From contig NZ_WNWM01000002.1 of the NCBI RefSeq assembly GCF_009727155.1, positions 2,542,001 through 2,606,000 of the forward strand: a stretch of 64,000 nt of DNA, read 5' to 3'. The DNA is from Pseudoduganella dura (lineage in GTDB: Bacteria; Pseudomonadota; Gammaproteobacteria; Burkholderiales; Burkholderiaceae_D). This document shows positions 15,856-26,500 of this stretch, piece by piece; within the stretch, counting starts at the first letter, position 1, and each line of letters starts with the position of its first letter. A program made the position numbers and the translations under genes. The notes beneath the pieces are model-generated. The model was given only the letters and a program-made list of their open reading frames with translations, searched no databases and was not told the DNA's origin.

Positions 15856-17451
15856 TCAGGCGCTTGTTACCACCCGGTCGCGGCCGCCGCGCTTGGCCTC
15901 GTACAGCGCGGCGTCGGCGCGCCGGATGAGCTCCGCCATCTCCTCGCCCGGCCCCGCCACCGCCAGCCCGATCGACACCGTGACGGTCAGCGTGCCGCCC
16001 GGCACCGGCGTGCGGATGGCGCGCACCCGGTCGAGTATCCGCTCCGCCACGGTCAGCGCGGCGGCGGCATCGGTGCGGGGCAGCGCGATGATGAATTCCT
16101 CGCCGCCGTAGCGGGCCGCCACGTCGCCGTCGCGGGTTTCCTCCTGCAGCACGGCGGCCAGGCGGCGCAGCGTCTCGTCGCCCACGGGGTGGCCGTGTTC
16201 GTCGTTGACGCGCTTGAAATGGTCGGCGTCCACCAGCATCGCCGCCAGCGGCTCGCCGTGGCGCTGCGCCGTGCCCAGCAGGCGCTCCAGGCTCTCCATG
16301 AAGTGGCGGCGGTTGAACAGGCCCGTCAGGCTGTCGGTGGACGACTGCACGCGCAACTGGTCCGATAAAGCCGTCAGCGCGTCGTGCTGCCGCGCGAGGG
16401 CCGCATGCGCCCCTTCGAGTTCGGCGCGCGAGCGCTCCCGCTCGGCAAGCCGCAGGCGGAACTGCCACAGGTACAACAGCGACAGCGCGGCCAGCGCGAC
16501 CGCGCCGGCGGCCAGCAGCGCCATGCGGGCCGCCGCCACATCCACATCTTCCAGCGGCAGCAGCAGGTTCACGTGCCAGTCCGTCTCCGGCACGGGCCGG
16601 CGTACCATGTAGTAATGGCCCGATTCGCCGATATCGACGATGGCGGCGCCGCTGTCGAGCGTGCGCTTGGTGCGCAGGTCCAGCGGCGCGCGCAGCACGC
16701 CGTCGTATTGGCGGGTGCGGGCCACGCTGGCGCCGTCGCTGGCCGACAGCGCCTTCAACGGCCGGTATTGCCAGTCGGCGCGCGAACTGAGGAACGCCAC
16801 GCCGCCGGCATCGGTCACCAGCACCTCCCCGCCGTAGTCGCGCACATCGGGCATCGTCAGGTCGGCCTTCACGACGGCCACGCCCAGCACGCCGCCATCG
16901 TCCTTCGTCACCAGCTGCGACAGGAAGTAGCCGGGACGGTGCGACGTGGTGCCCATCGCGTAGAAATGCGCGTCGCCGTCGGCCAGCGCACGGGTGTAAT
17001 ACGGCCGGTAGGCATAGTTGACGCCCACGAAGCTGATCTTCTCGCGCCAGTTCGACGCGGCGATGCCGGTGCCATGCGCATCGAGCATATAGAGCACGGT
17101 GGCACCGGTGCGCTCGCGCTGCCGTTCGAGATAGGCGTTGGCTTCGCGGACCAGGGCGGAATCGCGCGGGTGGCTGAGCGCATCGCGCAGCGTGCGGTCG
17201 TTCGCCAGCAGGTGCGGCAGGTAGGTGTAGCGCCTGGGCGGCGCGAACAGCTGCATGGCGAAACGCTCCAGGCGGGGCACGGCGGCCCGCTCCAGCCGCC
17301 CGACCTGATTCTGCCATGTTATCAAATACGCCAGCAGCGCGGCCATCCCCGCGGCCAGCACCAGTGCTGGAACGAGCACCAGCGGCGCCAGTCCCGCCCC
17401 GGCGAGGCGCTGGCGCCACGCGGATACGGGCGGACTGTCGGAGGCGGTCAT
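15856..17451 (-). CDS. Membrane diguanylate cyclase with periplasmic sensor domain
   Basis: About 531 aa from the ATG at 17451; a GTG at 17511 would overlap the PPTase stop. Two membrane spans (LAPLVLVPALVLAAGMAALL near the N-terminus and MALLAAGAVALAALSLLYLW near residue 320) bracket a roughly 270-residue periplasmic domain of dCache type (LYMLDAHGTGIAASNWREK, YRPYYTRALADGDAHFYAMG, GYFLSQLV). A helical linker leads to a GGDEF domain with an intact active site (RYGGEEF) and the expected DSLTGLFNRRHF. It should make c-di-GMP in response to an extracytoplasmic signal. I see no RxxD inhibitory site just ahead of GGEEF. It follows the PPTase closely, so it may be read through from the biosynthetic operon. 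Confidence 0.9.
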   Translation of the reverse strand: MTASDSPPVSAWRQRLAGAGLAPLVLVPALVLAAGMAALLAYLITWQNQVGRLERAAVPRLERFAMQLFAPPRRYTYLPHLLANDRTLRDALSHPRDSALVREANAYLERQRERTGATVLYMLDAHGTGIAASNWREKISFVGVNYAYRPYYTRALADGDAHFYAMGTTSHRPGYFLSQLVTKDDGGVLGVAVVKADLTMPDVRDYGGEVLVTDAGGVAFLSSRADWQYRPLKALSASDGASVARTRQYDGVLRAPLDLRTKRTLDSGAAIVDIGESGHYYMVRRPVPETDWHVNLLLPLEDVDVAAARMALLAAGAVALAALSLLYLWQFRLRLAERERSRAELEGAHAALARQHDALTALSDQLRVQSSTDSLTGLFNRRHFMESLERLLGTAQRHGEPLAAMLVDADHFKRVNDEHGHPVGDETLRRLAAVLQEETRDGDVAARYGGEEFIIALPRTDAAAALTVAERILDRVRAIRTPVPGGTLTVTVSIGLAVAGPGEEMAELIRRADAALYEAKRGGRDRVVTSA

Positions 17452-17507
17452 CTGGCTTATTGCTGGAGAGAAAATTATTTCCGAGTATAAGCCAGCATTC
17501 GCGGCAT

Positions 17508-18392
17508 TCACATTGAAAGGCAGCCGTTCTCCCGCAATGTTGGCGGCAGGTTATCGATCAGTTGCGGCAAAGCCTCAACATGGACTTTCGGACATCGCTT
17601 TCCCACCGTTTCGGACCGGCTGGCAAAGGCCCGCGGCCGATAACTGCCAGCCCCCAGCCGCACCTGCGGTGCCGGCAGCACGGCGCCGGTGGCCTGCAGC
17701 TGCCACGTGGTCGGCGACTGCCGGTCGCCCGTCACCCGCGCCCACGCGCAGACCAGGTCCGGCGCCAGCTCCGCCTGGCCGAAGGCGAACGGCCGGCCGG
17801 CCAGCGAAGCGGGCACCGTCAGCGGCACGATCGCGTCGGCATCAAACAGCGCCGCGAACGCGTCCAGCGGCAGCGCCAGGCCGCTGCCCTCGGCCTTCAG
17901 CACCGCTTCCTTCAATGTCCAGAAGCGCAGGAACAGCCGGTCGTAGCCGCAGCGCGGGCTGGCCAGCAGCTGGATCTGCTCGGCGCGGTGGAACAGCCCT
18001 TGCGCCACCAGCGGATCGGCACGGCCCGGCACCACGGCTTCGATATCCACGCCGGCCGGTGCCCCGCCGCCCGCGAGCAACACGGCGGCGCCGCGGCAAT
18101 GCGCCAGGTTGAAGGTCAGCTCCGGCCGGCCGCACAGGGCCGGCTTGCCCCAGCGGTTCGTTTCGAACGCCAGCCGTTCCGGCGCCGTGTGCGCCAGCTC
18201 GGCCAGCACGCGGCGCAGCAGGAACCGGCTGGCGAGGAAATCGGCGCGGTCGCCGTCGAACACGAAGCGCCGCGCCTTGTCGCGCTCGGCGGCGCCGAGC
18301 CAGCTTTCCGCCTGGGGCAGCGCGGCCGCCACGTCGGCGGTGCGCACCCACACCAGCAGCGGTTCAGTCCCAGGCAACGGCAAGTTCTTCAT
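17508..18392 (-). CDS. 4'-Phosphopantetheinyl transferase, Sfp type
   Basis: 294 aa. Signature motifs of Sfp-type enzymes: GVDIE (VDIEAVVPGRADP, Mg2+/CoA binding) and FWTLKEAVLKAEG. The N-terminal half has the pseudo-repeat expected (FLLRRVLAELAH, NRWGKPAL, FNLAHCRGAAV). It should load phosphopantetheine on the carrier domains of the assembly line encoded just upstream. It is longer than Sfp (about 225 aa): after residue 235 there is an extra tail (PRAFASRSETVGKRCPKVHV and on) of no known fold, possibly a read-through into formerly non-coding DNA. The start lies 29 bases inside the thioesterase gene, implying translational coupling. Confidence 0.92.
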   Translation of the reverse strand: MKNLPLPGTEPLLVWVRTADVAAALPQAESWLGAAERDKARRFVFDGDRADFLASRFLLRRVLAELAHTAPERLAFETNRWGKPALCGRPELTFNLAHCRGAAVLLAGGGAPAGVDIEAVVPGRADPLVAQGLFHRAEQIQLLASPRCGYDRLFLRFWTLKEAVLKAEGSGLALPLDAFAALFDADAIVPLTVPASLAGRPFAFGQAELAPDLVCAWARVTGDRQSPTTWQLQATGAVLPAPQVRLGAGSYRPRAFASRSETVGKRCPKVHVEALPQLIDNLPPTLRENGCLSM

Positions 18393-19119
18393 GGATCGAT
18401 TCCCCCAGGGTTTTCAGCACCGCGTCGCGATTGTCGTGGATGAAGAAATGGGCGCCGTCGAAGTGGTGCATGTCGAAGCCGGCGTCGGTCTGTTTCGCCC
18501 AGCCGCCCATCTGGCTGGCCGGCACGGCATCGTCGGCGCGGCCGGCCAGCGCCGTGATCGGCACCGGCAAGGCCCGCGCGGCGTGGTAGCGATACGTCTC
18601 GTGCATGCGGAAGTCGGCGCGCAGCATCGGCAGCAGCACTTCCATCGTTTCGCGGTGGCGCAGCACCGCGTCCGGCGTGCCGCCGTATTCGCGCAGCGCG
18701 TCGATGAATTCGTCGTCCGGCAGCGGGTGCAGGTCGCGCTTCGGGTTCGGCAGGTCCGGCGCGCGGAACGCGGAGACGAACAGCCTGCGTGGCGGGGCGA
18801 TGCCGCGGGCGAGCAGCGAGCGCGTGAGCTCGAAGGCGATCAGCGCGCCCATGCTGTGGCCGAACAGGAAATACGGCTTGTCGGCCAGCGCGGCCACTGC
18901 CGGCACCAGGCCGTCGATCATGGCGGCCATCGTCTGCACCGGCGGTTCGAGCATGCGCCGCTCGCGGCCCGGCAGCAGCGCCGCATGCAGTTCCACGTCA
19001 TCGAGGCCGCCAAGCCATGGCCGGTACAGCGTGGAACCGCCGCCCGAACTGGGCAGGCACAGCAGGCGCGCAGCGGCATGCGGGGCGGGACGGGAAAAAT
19101 GGGTAAACCAGGGATTCAC
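18364..19119 (-). CDS. Type II thioesterase (alpha/beta hydrolase)
   Basis: 251 aa, typical of GrsT/RifR-type editing thioesterases. N-terminal RLLCLPSSGGGSTLYRPW, nucleophile elbow GHSMGALIAFEL (Ser), acid VPITALAGRADDAVP (Asp) and catalytic His in FDGAHFFIHDN complete the triad. The lid region DFRMHETYRYH matches the family. Its role would be to remove misprimed or stalled acyl groups from the carrier domains. Because the last synthetase ends in a reductase instead of a type I thioesterase, this protein is for editing rather than product release. It starts 11 bases after the DUF711 stop. Confidence 0.93.
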   Translation of the reverse strand: MNPWFTHFSRPAPHAAARLLCLPSSGGGSTLYRPWLGGLDDVELHAALLPGRERRMLEPPVQTMAAMIDGLVPAVAALADKPYFLFGHSMGALIAFELTRSLLARGIAPPRRLFVSAFRAPDLPNPKRDLHPLPDDEFIDALREYGGTPDAVLRHRETMEVLLPMLRADFRMHETYRYHAARALPVPITALAGRADDAVPASQMGGWAKQTDAGFDMHHFDGAHFFIHDNRDAVLKTLGESIHEELAVAWD

Positions 19120-19130
19120 GATGATTCTCC

Positions 19131-20354
19131 TCAGGCTGCGCGGCGCAGCGGTTCAAAGACGCCGACCCGCTCGGTCGGCATGAAGGTGGGCGCATCGAGG
19201 TGCAGCACCGATGTGTTGACGATAAAATCGTGCTCGAAGCGGGTGATGCCGCGCGCGTTCGTGGTGCTCGGCAGCAGCCGCGCGATCAGCGGTTTGCGCC
19301 ATTTCTGCGCGATGGTGGAAATCGCCCGCACCAGCGTCGCCAGCCGCGCCGGATCGCTGTCGGCGGAAACGGGAATCATGTCCAGGCCGCAGCCGCACAC
19401 GGTGGAATACAGCAGCAGGTCCTTCACGCCCACGTCGCCGCTGGCGGTGGCCTCGGCCAGCCGGGTATCTTCCAGCACCGACAGCATCGTGCCGTTGAAG
19501 CCCACCATCGGCAGGCTGGGCAGCGAGTGCTGCAGCATGTCGTTGATCGCATACAGCGCGAACATGAAATCGAGCTGGCCGATGCGGCTGCCGTTCAGGC
19601 TTTCCACCACGGCCACGGCGCTGGTCTCGTCGCCGGGGAACGGCGCCAGCGACAGGTCGAAGCCGAGGAACCGCACGCCCTGCTCGCGCGCCAGGCGCAC
19701 CAGCACCGGCAGCACGCGGGCCACGCGGCCCGTCAGTTCCCGGCGGCAGGCATCGAGCCGGTCGGCGAAGTTGTCGTGCCGGCCGCACGCTTCCAGGAAC
19801 GGGCCGGCCAGTTCCAGCGCCACCGAGAAGCCCGGCGCGCCGTCGTGCCAGGCGGCGGGGAAATACGGCGTGGCCGGCTTGATCCACGCCAGCGCGGCGA
19901 AGCGGAAGTTGTCCTGCTGCCGCGCCGCCGTGGAACCCAGCCGCGCCATCGTCTCGGCGGCGGCCGTCACCGCTTCGTTGTGCAGGCCCTGCTGGCCCGC
20001 CACGCTCATGTTGGTGAACACGTGGCGCGTTTCGCCCACGATCGCGTCGATCAGGTCGACGCGCCGGCCCACGCTGGCCTGGCTGTCGCAGGCGGGGCCC
20101 GGCAGGCAGCACCAGATATCCTCGCCCAGCGCCTGTTCGAGCCGCACGGCCACGCGGCCGGCGGTGGCGGCATCGCCGTCGGGCAGCCATTGTTCGACCG
20201 GCGGCGCCACGTAGCGCAGGCAGCGTGCCGACAATGCCGTTTCGTCCAGCAGGCGCCGGGCGTGCGCGAAGAAGCCGCGCACCCGTTCCGCCGTCGCTTC
20301 GGGGGCCGCGCCGTCGAGGGCGTGGCCGAAGGTGATCGTGCGCAGGATCGGCAT
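19131..20354 (-). CDS. DUF711 (UPF0210) family protein
   Basis: 407 aa from the ATG at 20354, two bases after the MbtH stop. Recognisable family stretches: MPILRTITFG, TRHVFTNMSVAGQQGL, FLGFDLSLAPFPGDETS, GFNGTMLSVLEDTRLA, LLYSTVCGCGLDMIPVSADS and GVFEPLRRAA. From memory these match DUF711/UPF0210, whose structure is related to a glycyl-radical/PFL-like barrel but whose reaction is not known. Genes of this kind are usually found alone or next to an ACT-domain gene. Placement inside an NRPS/PKS operon, tightly spaced between mbtH-like and thioesterase genes, suggests a role in making or tailoring the product. Identity as DUF711 is moderately certain; function is open. Confidence 0.65.
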   Translation of the reverse strand: MPILRTITFGHALDGAAPEATAERVRGFFAHARRLLDETALSARCLRYVAPPVEQWLPDGDAATAGRVAVRLEQALGEDIWCCLPGPACDSQASVGRRVDLIDAIVGETRHVFTNMSVAGQQGLHNEAVTAAAETMARLGSTAARQQDNFRFAALAWIKPATPYFPAAWHDGAPGFSVALELAGPFLEACGRHDNFADRLDACRRELTGRVARVLPVLVRLAREQGVRFLGFDLSLAPFPGDETSAVAVVESLNGSRIGQLDFMFALYAINDMLQHSLPSLPMVGFNGTMLSVLEDTRLAEATASGDVGVKDLLLYSTVCGCGLDMIPVSADSDPARLATLVRAISTIAQKWRKPLIARLLPSTTNARGITRFEHDFIVNTSVLHLDAPTFMPTERVGVFEPLRRAA

Positions 20355-20356
20355 GA

Positions 20357-20548
20357 TCACCGCTCCCCGCCGGTGCGCAGGCTGAGCGGCCGCATGTCGG
20401 TCCACAGCGTTTCGATGCGCTCCAGGCACGCTTCGCGGCTGGCCGGTTCGCCCACCGTCGTCCAGCCGGCGGGCACCGGGCGCCAGGCCGGCCATACCGA
20501 ATACTGTTCCTCTTCGTTGCGTACAACATTGAATGCCGTCGTGTTCAT
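20357..20548 (-). CDS. MbtH-like protein
   Basis: 63 aa, normal for the family, with a GGAGAG ribosome-binding site. The MbtH signature is present: N-x-E-x3-S-x-WP (RNEEEQYSVWPAWRPVPAGW), the three conserved tryptophans, and CLERIETLWTDMRPLSL. MbtH proteins bind the N-terminal part of adenylation domains and are often needed for their folding or activity. It follows the last NRPS gene by 37 bases and probably serves one or more of the four A domains. Confidence 0.96.
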   Translation of the reverse strand: MNTTAFNVVRNEEEQYSVWPAWRPVPAGWTTVGEPASREACLERIETLWTDMRPLSLRTGGER

Positions 20549-20585
20549 GATGCTCTCCAGGTATATGTAGTATTTGATTTCGGGT

Positions 20586-23500
20586 TCAGCCGAAGAAGCC
20601 GCGCTTGCGCGGCGTGGCCGTGCGCCCTTCGGCGGCGAAGATGGCGGCGAGGTAGTTTTGCCAGGCATCGGCGCCGATGCGCGACTCGCGCACGCCAAGG
20701 GCGGCAAGGCGGCGCACGGTCTGCGCTTCCCTGATCTTCAGGCGTTTTTCTTCCGGCGCGCCGGCGTCCGTGTCCCACCAGAAAAGGTAAGGGGCGAACG
20801 GAAGAGGCTCGACCGCGCTGTGTTCCTTGATCGCATCGACCCACTCGCGGATCGGCACGCGCCGCAGGCCGGCGCCGGCGCAGTCCACGAAATCGGGCAG
20901 CAGCCGGCTCCAGTCGCGCCGGTCGTCGCCGATCAGGTGGTGCACGCCGGTGCCGGTGTAGTCCGCGGCCAGCGCCGTGATGGCGCGCGCCGCGTGGTCC
21001 ACCGCGATGCACTGCTCGACCAGCGGCCGGTCCGGGTAGCTGCCCACCTGCAGGCAGGTGCGCACGAACAGCGCCACGAAGTCGTCCGTGCGGCCCGTGC
21101 CGGTGCGGCTGTCGACGACCACGCGGCCCAGCCGCACGATCCGCGCCGGGATACCGGCGCGCACGGCGCGGCGCACCATCAGCTCGGAAACCCACTTGCT
21201 GGCGTTGTAGCCCTCGCGGGCGCTCTGGCCCTTGCTTTCGACGGCGAAATCCTCGTCGACGGTGCCGCCCGTGCCCTCCCCCTGCAGCACACCGGCGGTG
21301 GACACGTAGACGAAACCCTTGCGCTTCGCCGTGGCGGCCAGCTCCAGCAGCCGGCGCGTGGGTTCCACGTTGTCGTGCCGCAGCGCGTGGTAGGGCAGCA
21401 CGTGGTTCAGGCGCGACGCGTTGTGCACGACCAGGTCGACGTCGTGCGCCAGCGCCGCGTAGGCGTCGCCGTCCATGCCGAGCCGCTCGCGCGACAGGTC
21501 GGTGGTCACGATGCGCAGCCGTGGCGCGAACGCGTCACGCCACAGGCCATACTGGGTCAGGTTGTCGCGCAGGCGCCGCAGGCCGGCTTCGGCATCGGCG
21601 GCGCGCACGTGGCAATGCAGCGTCACGCGCGGCCACTGGTCCAGGATCTCGGCCACCAGGTAGGCGCCGACAAAGCCGGTGGCGCCCGTCAGCAGCACGT
21701 GCTCCAGGCCGGACGCCACCGGCGGCAGCGGGGCCGGCAGCGCGATGGCCGATTCGGCTTCGCCGTCGAGCCAGCTTTCCGCCGCGTCCCGCGCGCGGGC
21801 CTCGTCGGCATGGTCGATGCGGAACGCCATCGCCCGCACGGTGGGTTCGGCGAAGAATTCCGGCAGCGTGACGGTGTGGCCCAGTGCGGAGCGAACCTTT
21901 GCCACCAGCTGCGTGGCGGTCAGCGAATTGCCGCCCAATGCGAAGAAGTCGGCCGTGGCGCCCACCCGCTCCACGCCCAGCAGTGCGGCCCACACCTCGG
22001 CGACCGCCTGTTCCGTGGGCGTTGCCGGCGCCACGTAGTCGCCGACGCCGGCGGCGTCCGCATCCGGCAACGGCAGCGCGCGGCGATCCACCTTGCCGTT
22101 GGCGGTGACCGGCCAGCGCTCCAGCACCACGTACGATGCCGGCACCATGAACGCCGGCAGCCGCTGCGCCAGCCAGTCGCGCAGCGTGGCCGGAGAAAGA
22201 TCGGTACCCGTCACGTAGGCCACCAGACGCTTGTCCACGCCCTCGCCCAGCGCCAGCACCAGCGCGCCGGTGACGGCCGGGTGCGCGGCCAGGTGGGCCT
22301 CGATTTCGGCCGGTTCGATCCGGTAGCCGCGGATCTTCACCTGCTCGTCCATGCGGCCCAGGAACTCGAGCTCGCCGCCCGCGTTCCAGCGCACCTTGTC
22401 GCCGGTGCGGTACAGGCGCGAACCCCGCAGTTCGCCATCCCTTGCGAACGGATCGGCCACGAAGCGTTCGGCGTTCTGCTCCGGCGCGTTCAGGTAGCCC
22501 TGCGCCACGCCGGCGCCGCCGATGTAGAGTTCCCCGGCCACGCCCACGGGCACCGGTTCCATGGTGTCGTCCAGAACGTAGGTTGCCGTGTTGGCGATCG
22601 GCCGGCCGATCGGCACCGCGTTGCCGTGTACATCATCCTCGGTCACCCGGTGGGTGGCGGCGAACGTCGTGCATTCGGTCGGGCCATAGCCGTTGACCAG
22701 CACACCGCCATTCGCCTCCATTGCCCGCAGCGCCCTGGCGGCATGTGCCGGCGACATCGCTTCGCCGCCGGTGATCAGCTGGCGCACGCCGGCCAGCGCG
22801 TGCGGATACTGGTCGACCATGCTGTTGAACAGCGTGGCCGTCAGCCACAGCGTATCGATGCGCTGCCGGCCGATCAGCGCCGCCAGCCCATCCAGGCCCA
22901 CCACGCCGGCCGGCGCCTGCACCAGGCGGCCGCCGTTCAGCAGGCAGCCCCAGATCTCCAGCGTGGAGGCATCGAAGCCCACCGGCGCATACTGGAGGAA
23001 CGTGCGTCCGGCCGACAGGTCGGCGAAATCGGTGCCGCGCACCAGCCGCACGATGCTGCGGTGCCCGATCATCACGCCCTTCGGCCGGCCGGTCGTGCCG
23101 GACGTGTACATCAGGTAGGCCAGCGACAGTGGATCGTGCGGCAGGTCCGGGTTGGCGTCGCTGCGCGTTGCGATCTTCGCATCGTCGATCCGCACCACTT
23201 CGCCCCCGAACGGCGGCAGCAGCGCGGCGCCATCCGCGTCGGTGATCACCGCGGCGGCCTGCGCGTTTTCCAGCATCCAGGCGATGCGTTCGCGCGGATA
23301 CTCGGTGTCGAGCGGCAGGTACGCGCCACCCGCCTTCAGCACGGCCAGCAGCGCCACGATCAGCTGCGGCGTGCGCGGCAGCGCCAGGCCGATCACGCGG
23401 CCCCGGCCGGCCCCCTGCGCCAGCAGGTGATGCGCCAGCCGGTTGGCGCGGCGATTCAGTTCGTCGTAGCTCAGCTGCGCGTCGCCCTGCACCAGCGCGA

Positions 23501-26500
23501 TGTGCGCCGGCGCCAGCGCCGCCTGCTGCGCGAACAGGCCGTGCACCGTGGCGGCCGGCAGCGTGGGGCGGGCACCCTGCGCCAGCGCCAGCATCTGTTC
23601 GCGCCGCGGCGCTTCCAGCAGCCGGTAGTCGCGCAGCGGGCGGTCCGGCGCCAGCGCCACCTGCCCCGCCAGCAGCGCGAAGGCGTCGGCCAGCCGGGCG
23701 ACCGTCTCCGGCTGGAACAGGTCGCTCGAATATTCCCAGTGCGCGCGCAGGCCGCCATCGGCACCCTCGTACAGCACCAGCTGCAGGTCGAAGCGGGATA
23801 TCCACTCGGTGCTGTCGATCAGCGAGGTGTCTTCATAAGCACGCTGCAGTGCGAAGCCGACCTGGAAGAACGGCAGCGTGCTGGCGCTGCGCGGCGGATT
23901 GAGCTGGTCCACCAGCAGTTCGAACGGCAGTTCCGCATGGTCGTAGGCGCCGCGCGCGGTGCGCTGCACGTCGTCCAGCAGGGCGGTGAAGCTTTGCGTG
24001 CCCTCGACCCGGGCGCGCAGCACCAGCGTGTTGACGAAGAAGCCGATCAGCCCTTCGGTTTCTTCCAGGCCGCGGTTGGCGATCGGGCTGCCCACGTTGA
24101 AGTCGTGCTGGCCGCTGAAGCGGAACAGCAGCAGGTCGTACAGCGCCAGCCACGTCATGAACGCGGTGGCGCCGGCGCCGTCGGCCACGCGGCGCAGCGC
24201 GGCGCAGGTGGCGGCCGGGATGTGCGACACGTGCAGGCCGCCGCGCGTGGAGCGCTCGGCCGGCCGCGGCAGGTCGTACGGCAGGGCGATGTGGGGCTGG
24301 CTGCCTTCCAGCGCGCCGCGCCACCAGTCGACCAAGCTGCCGAGCTTGTCGCCGGCCAGGTCGGCGCGCTGCCACAGCGCGTAATCGGCATACTGCACCG
24401 GCAGCGGCGCCGCCACGGGCGCACCGCCGCCCGCGAACGCGGCATAGGCAGTTGACAGCTCGCGCATCATCACATCCATCGACCAGCCGTCGGTGGCGAT
24501 ATGGTGCAGCGTGACGAACAGGACGGCCCGCTCGTCCGTCTGCGCCAGGCGGTAGCGGGCCACCGGCCCGTTGTGCAGGTCGAACGGTTGCGCCGCCTCG
24601 CCGGTGGCGATGGCCGACAGCCGCGCGGCCGCGTCGGCGGCGCCGCGCAGGTCGTCGACCGCGAACGGCACGGTGGCCGGCGGCATCACTTCCTGCCACG
24701 GCGTGCCGTCCGCTTCGGGGAAGCGGGTGCGCAGCGTTTCATGGCGCGCATGCAGCCAGTCCAGCGAGCGCTGCAGCGCGGCCCCGTCGACCTGCCCGGC
24801 GAGCGGCAGCGCGTTCGGCACGTGATAGGCCATGCTGGAAGGATCGTACTGGTGCAGGAACCACAGCCGCGATTGCGAGAACGACAGCGGCACGCGTTCC
24901 GGCCGCGGGCCGGCCACGATGGCCGGCGCGTTCGGGACGGCCTGCCCTGCACCGGCACAGGTATTGGCACAGGTATTGGCACCGGCAGCGCGCAAGGCCG
25001 CCGCCTGCCCTTCGATGGTCGGGTGCTCGAACAGCGTCGACAGCGGCACGCGCACGCCAAACACCTTCTGCAGCCGCGCATAGGCCTGCGTGATCGACAA
25101 CGAATGGCCGCCCAGGTCGAAGAAGTTGTCGGTCACGCCGAAATCCTCGTTGCCCAGCACGGCGGCCCAGATGGCGGCCAGCTGCGTCTCGATCGCGTCG
25201 CGCGGGGCGATCCGTGCGCCGCTGCTGTCGTTCGCCGGCGGCACCGGCAGCGCGCCGCGATCGAGCTTGCCGTTGGCGTTCAGCGGCAGCGCGTCCAGCG
25301 GCACGTACTGCGCCGGCACCATGTATTCGGGCAGCCGTTCGGCCAGGTACGCACGGCACGCCTGCTGGAGCGCCGCGGACCACGCGCCGCCTTCGGCCGG
25401 CACCACCCAGGCGACCAGCCGCTGCCCGTCCGGCGCCACGCCGGCCACGGCGTCGAGCACCTGCGGATGGCCGCGCAGTTCGTGGCCGATCGCATCGAGC
25501 TCGATGCGGTAGCCGCGCAGCTTCACCTGGAAATCGACGCGGCCGTGCACGACCAGCGTGCCGTCCGGCCGGAAGTAGCCGAGGTCGCCCGTCAGGTACA
25601 GGCGTTTGCCGTTCATCGAAGGATCGGGCAGGAACGGGTCGGGCAGGAATTTCTCCGCGCTCATCCGCGCGTTGTTCAGGTAGCCGGTGCCGACCGAGCC
25701 GCCGGCAATCGCCACTTCGCCCGTCACGCCCAGCGGCAGCCGGTTGCCGAAACGGTCCAGCACATGCACGGCCAGGCCGGGCAGCACGCTGCCCACGGTG
25801 ACCGGCGCGGCCAGGTCGACGAACTCGTCGCGCGTGAAGCGGTGGGTGGTGCACAGGTCGGTGCATTCGGTGGGGCCGTAGGTGTTGATCAGCTCCGCGC
25901 GGCACGCGGGCGACAGCAGCCACGGCGCCAGCCGCCGCTTGTCGACCGGTTCGCCGCCGACGAACAGCCGGCGCAGGCTGGCCAGCGGTTCGTGGTGTGC
26001 CGGCTCCGCTTCGGCCAGCGCGTAGGCCATGCTCGGCGTGCAGTTGATCCAGGCGATGCGGTGCTCGCGCACCATCTCGCGCGCCAGCAGCGGGTCGAAG
26101 TGGCGGGTCGGCGCCAGGTGCAGCGCGCCGCCGGTGGTCAACGCGCCCCACACGCATTTCTGCGCCAGGTCGAACGTGATCTTGTTGACCAGCAGGCAGC
26201 CCTCCCCGGCCTCGAAGCCGAACTCGCCGTTCCACCACTGGAGGAACCGGGTGAAACTGTCGTGGTACACGCCGGCCGCCTTCGGCTTGCCGGTCGAGCC
26301 CGAGGTATGGATCACGTACAGGATGCGGTCCGTGCGCACGGCCGGCCATTGCGCCACGCCGCCCCTGCCGCCGGCCTTTCCACCCTGGCCGCCGCGCATT
26401 CCATCAATATGATCTTCGTTGTCTTCGTATCCGGTCAGCAGCACCGTCAGGCCGGGCACGTCGAACAGCGCGGCGTGGGCATTGTCCGTCACCAGGTGGC

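Noticed and set aside
20574..24455. 1293-codon open frame on the plus strand
   Set aside because: Antisense shadow of the terminal NRPS, same composition artefact.
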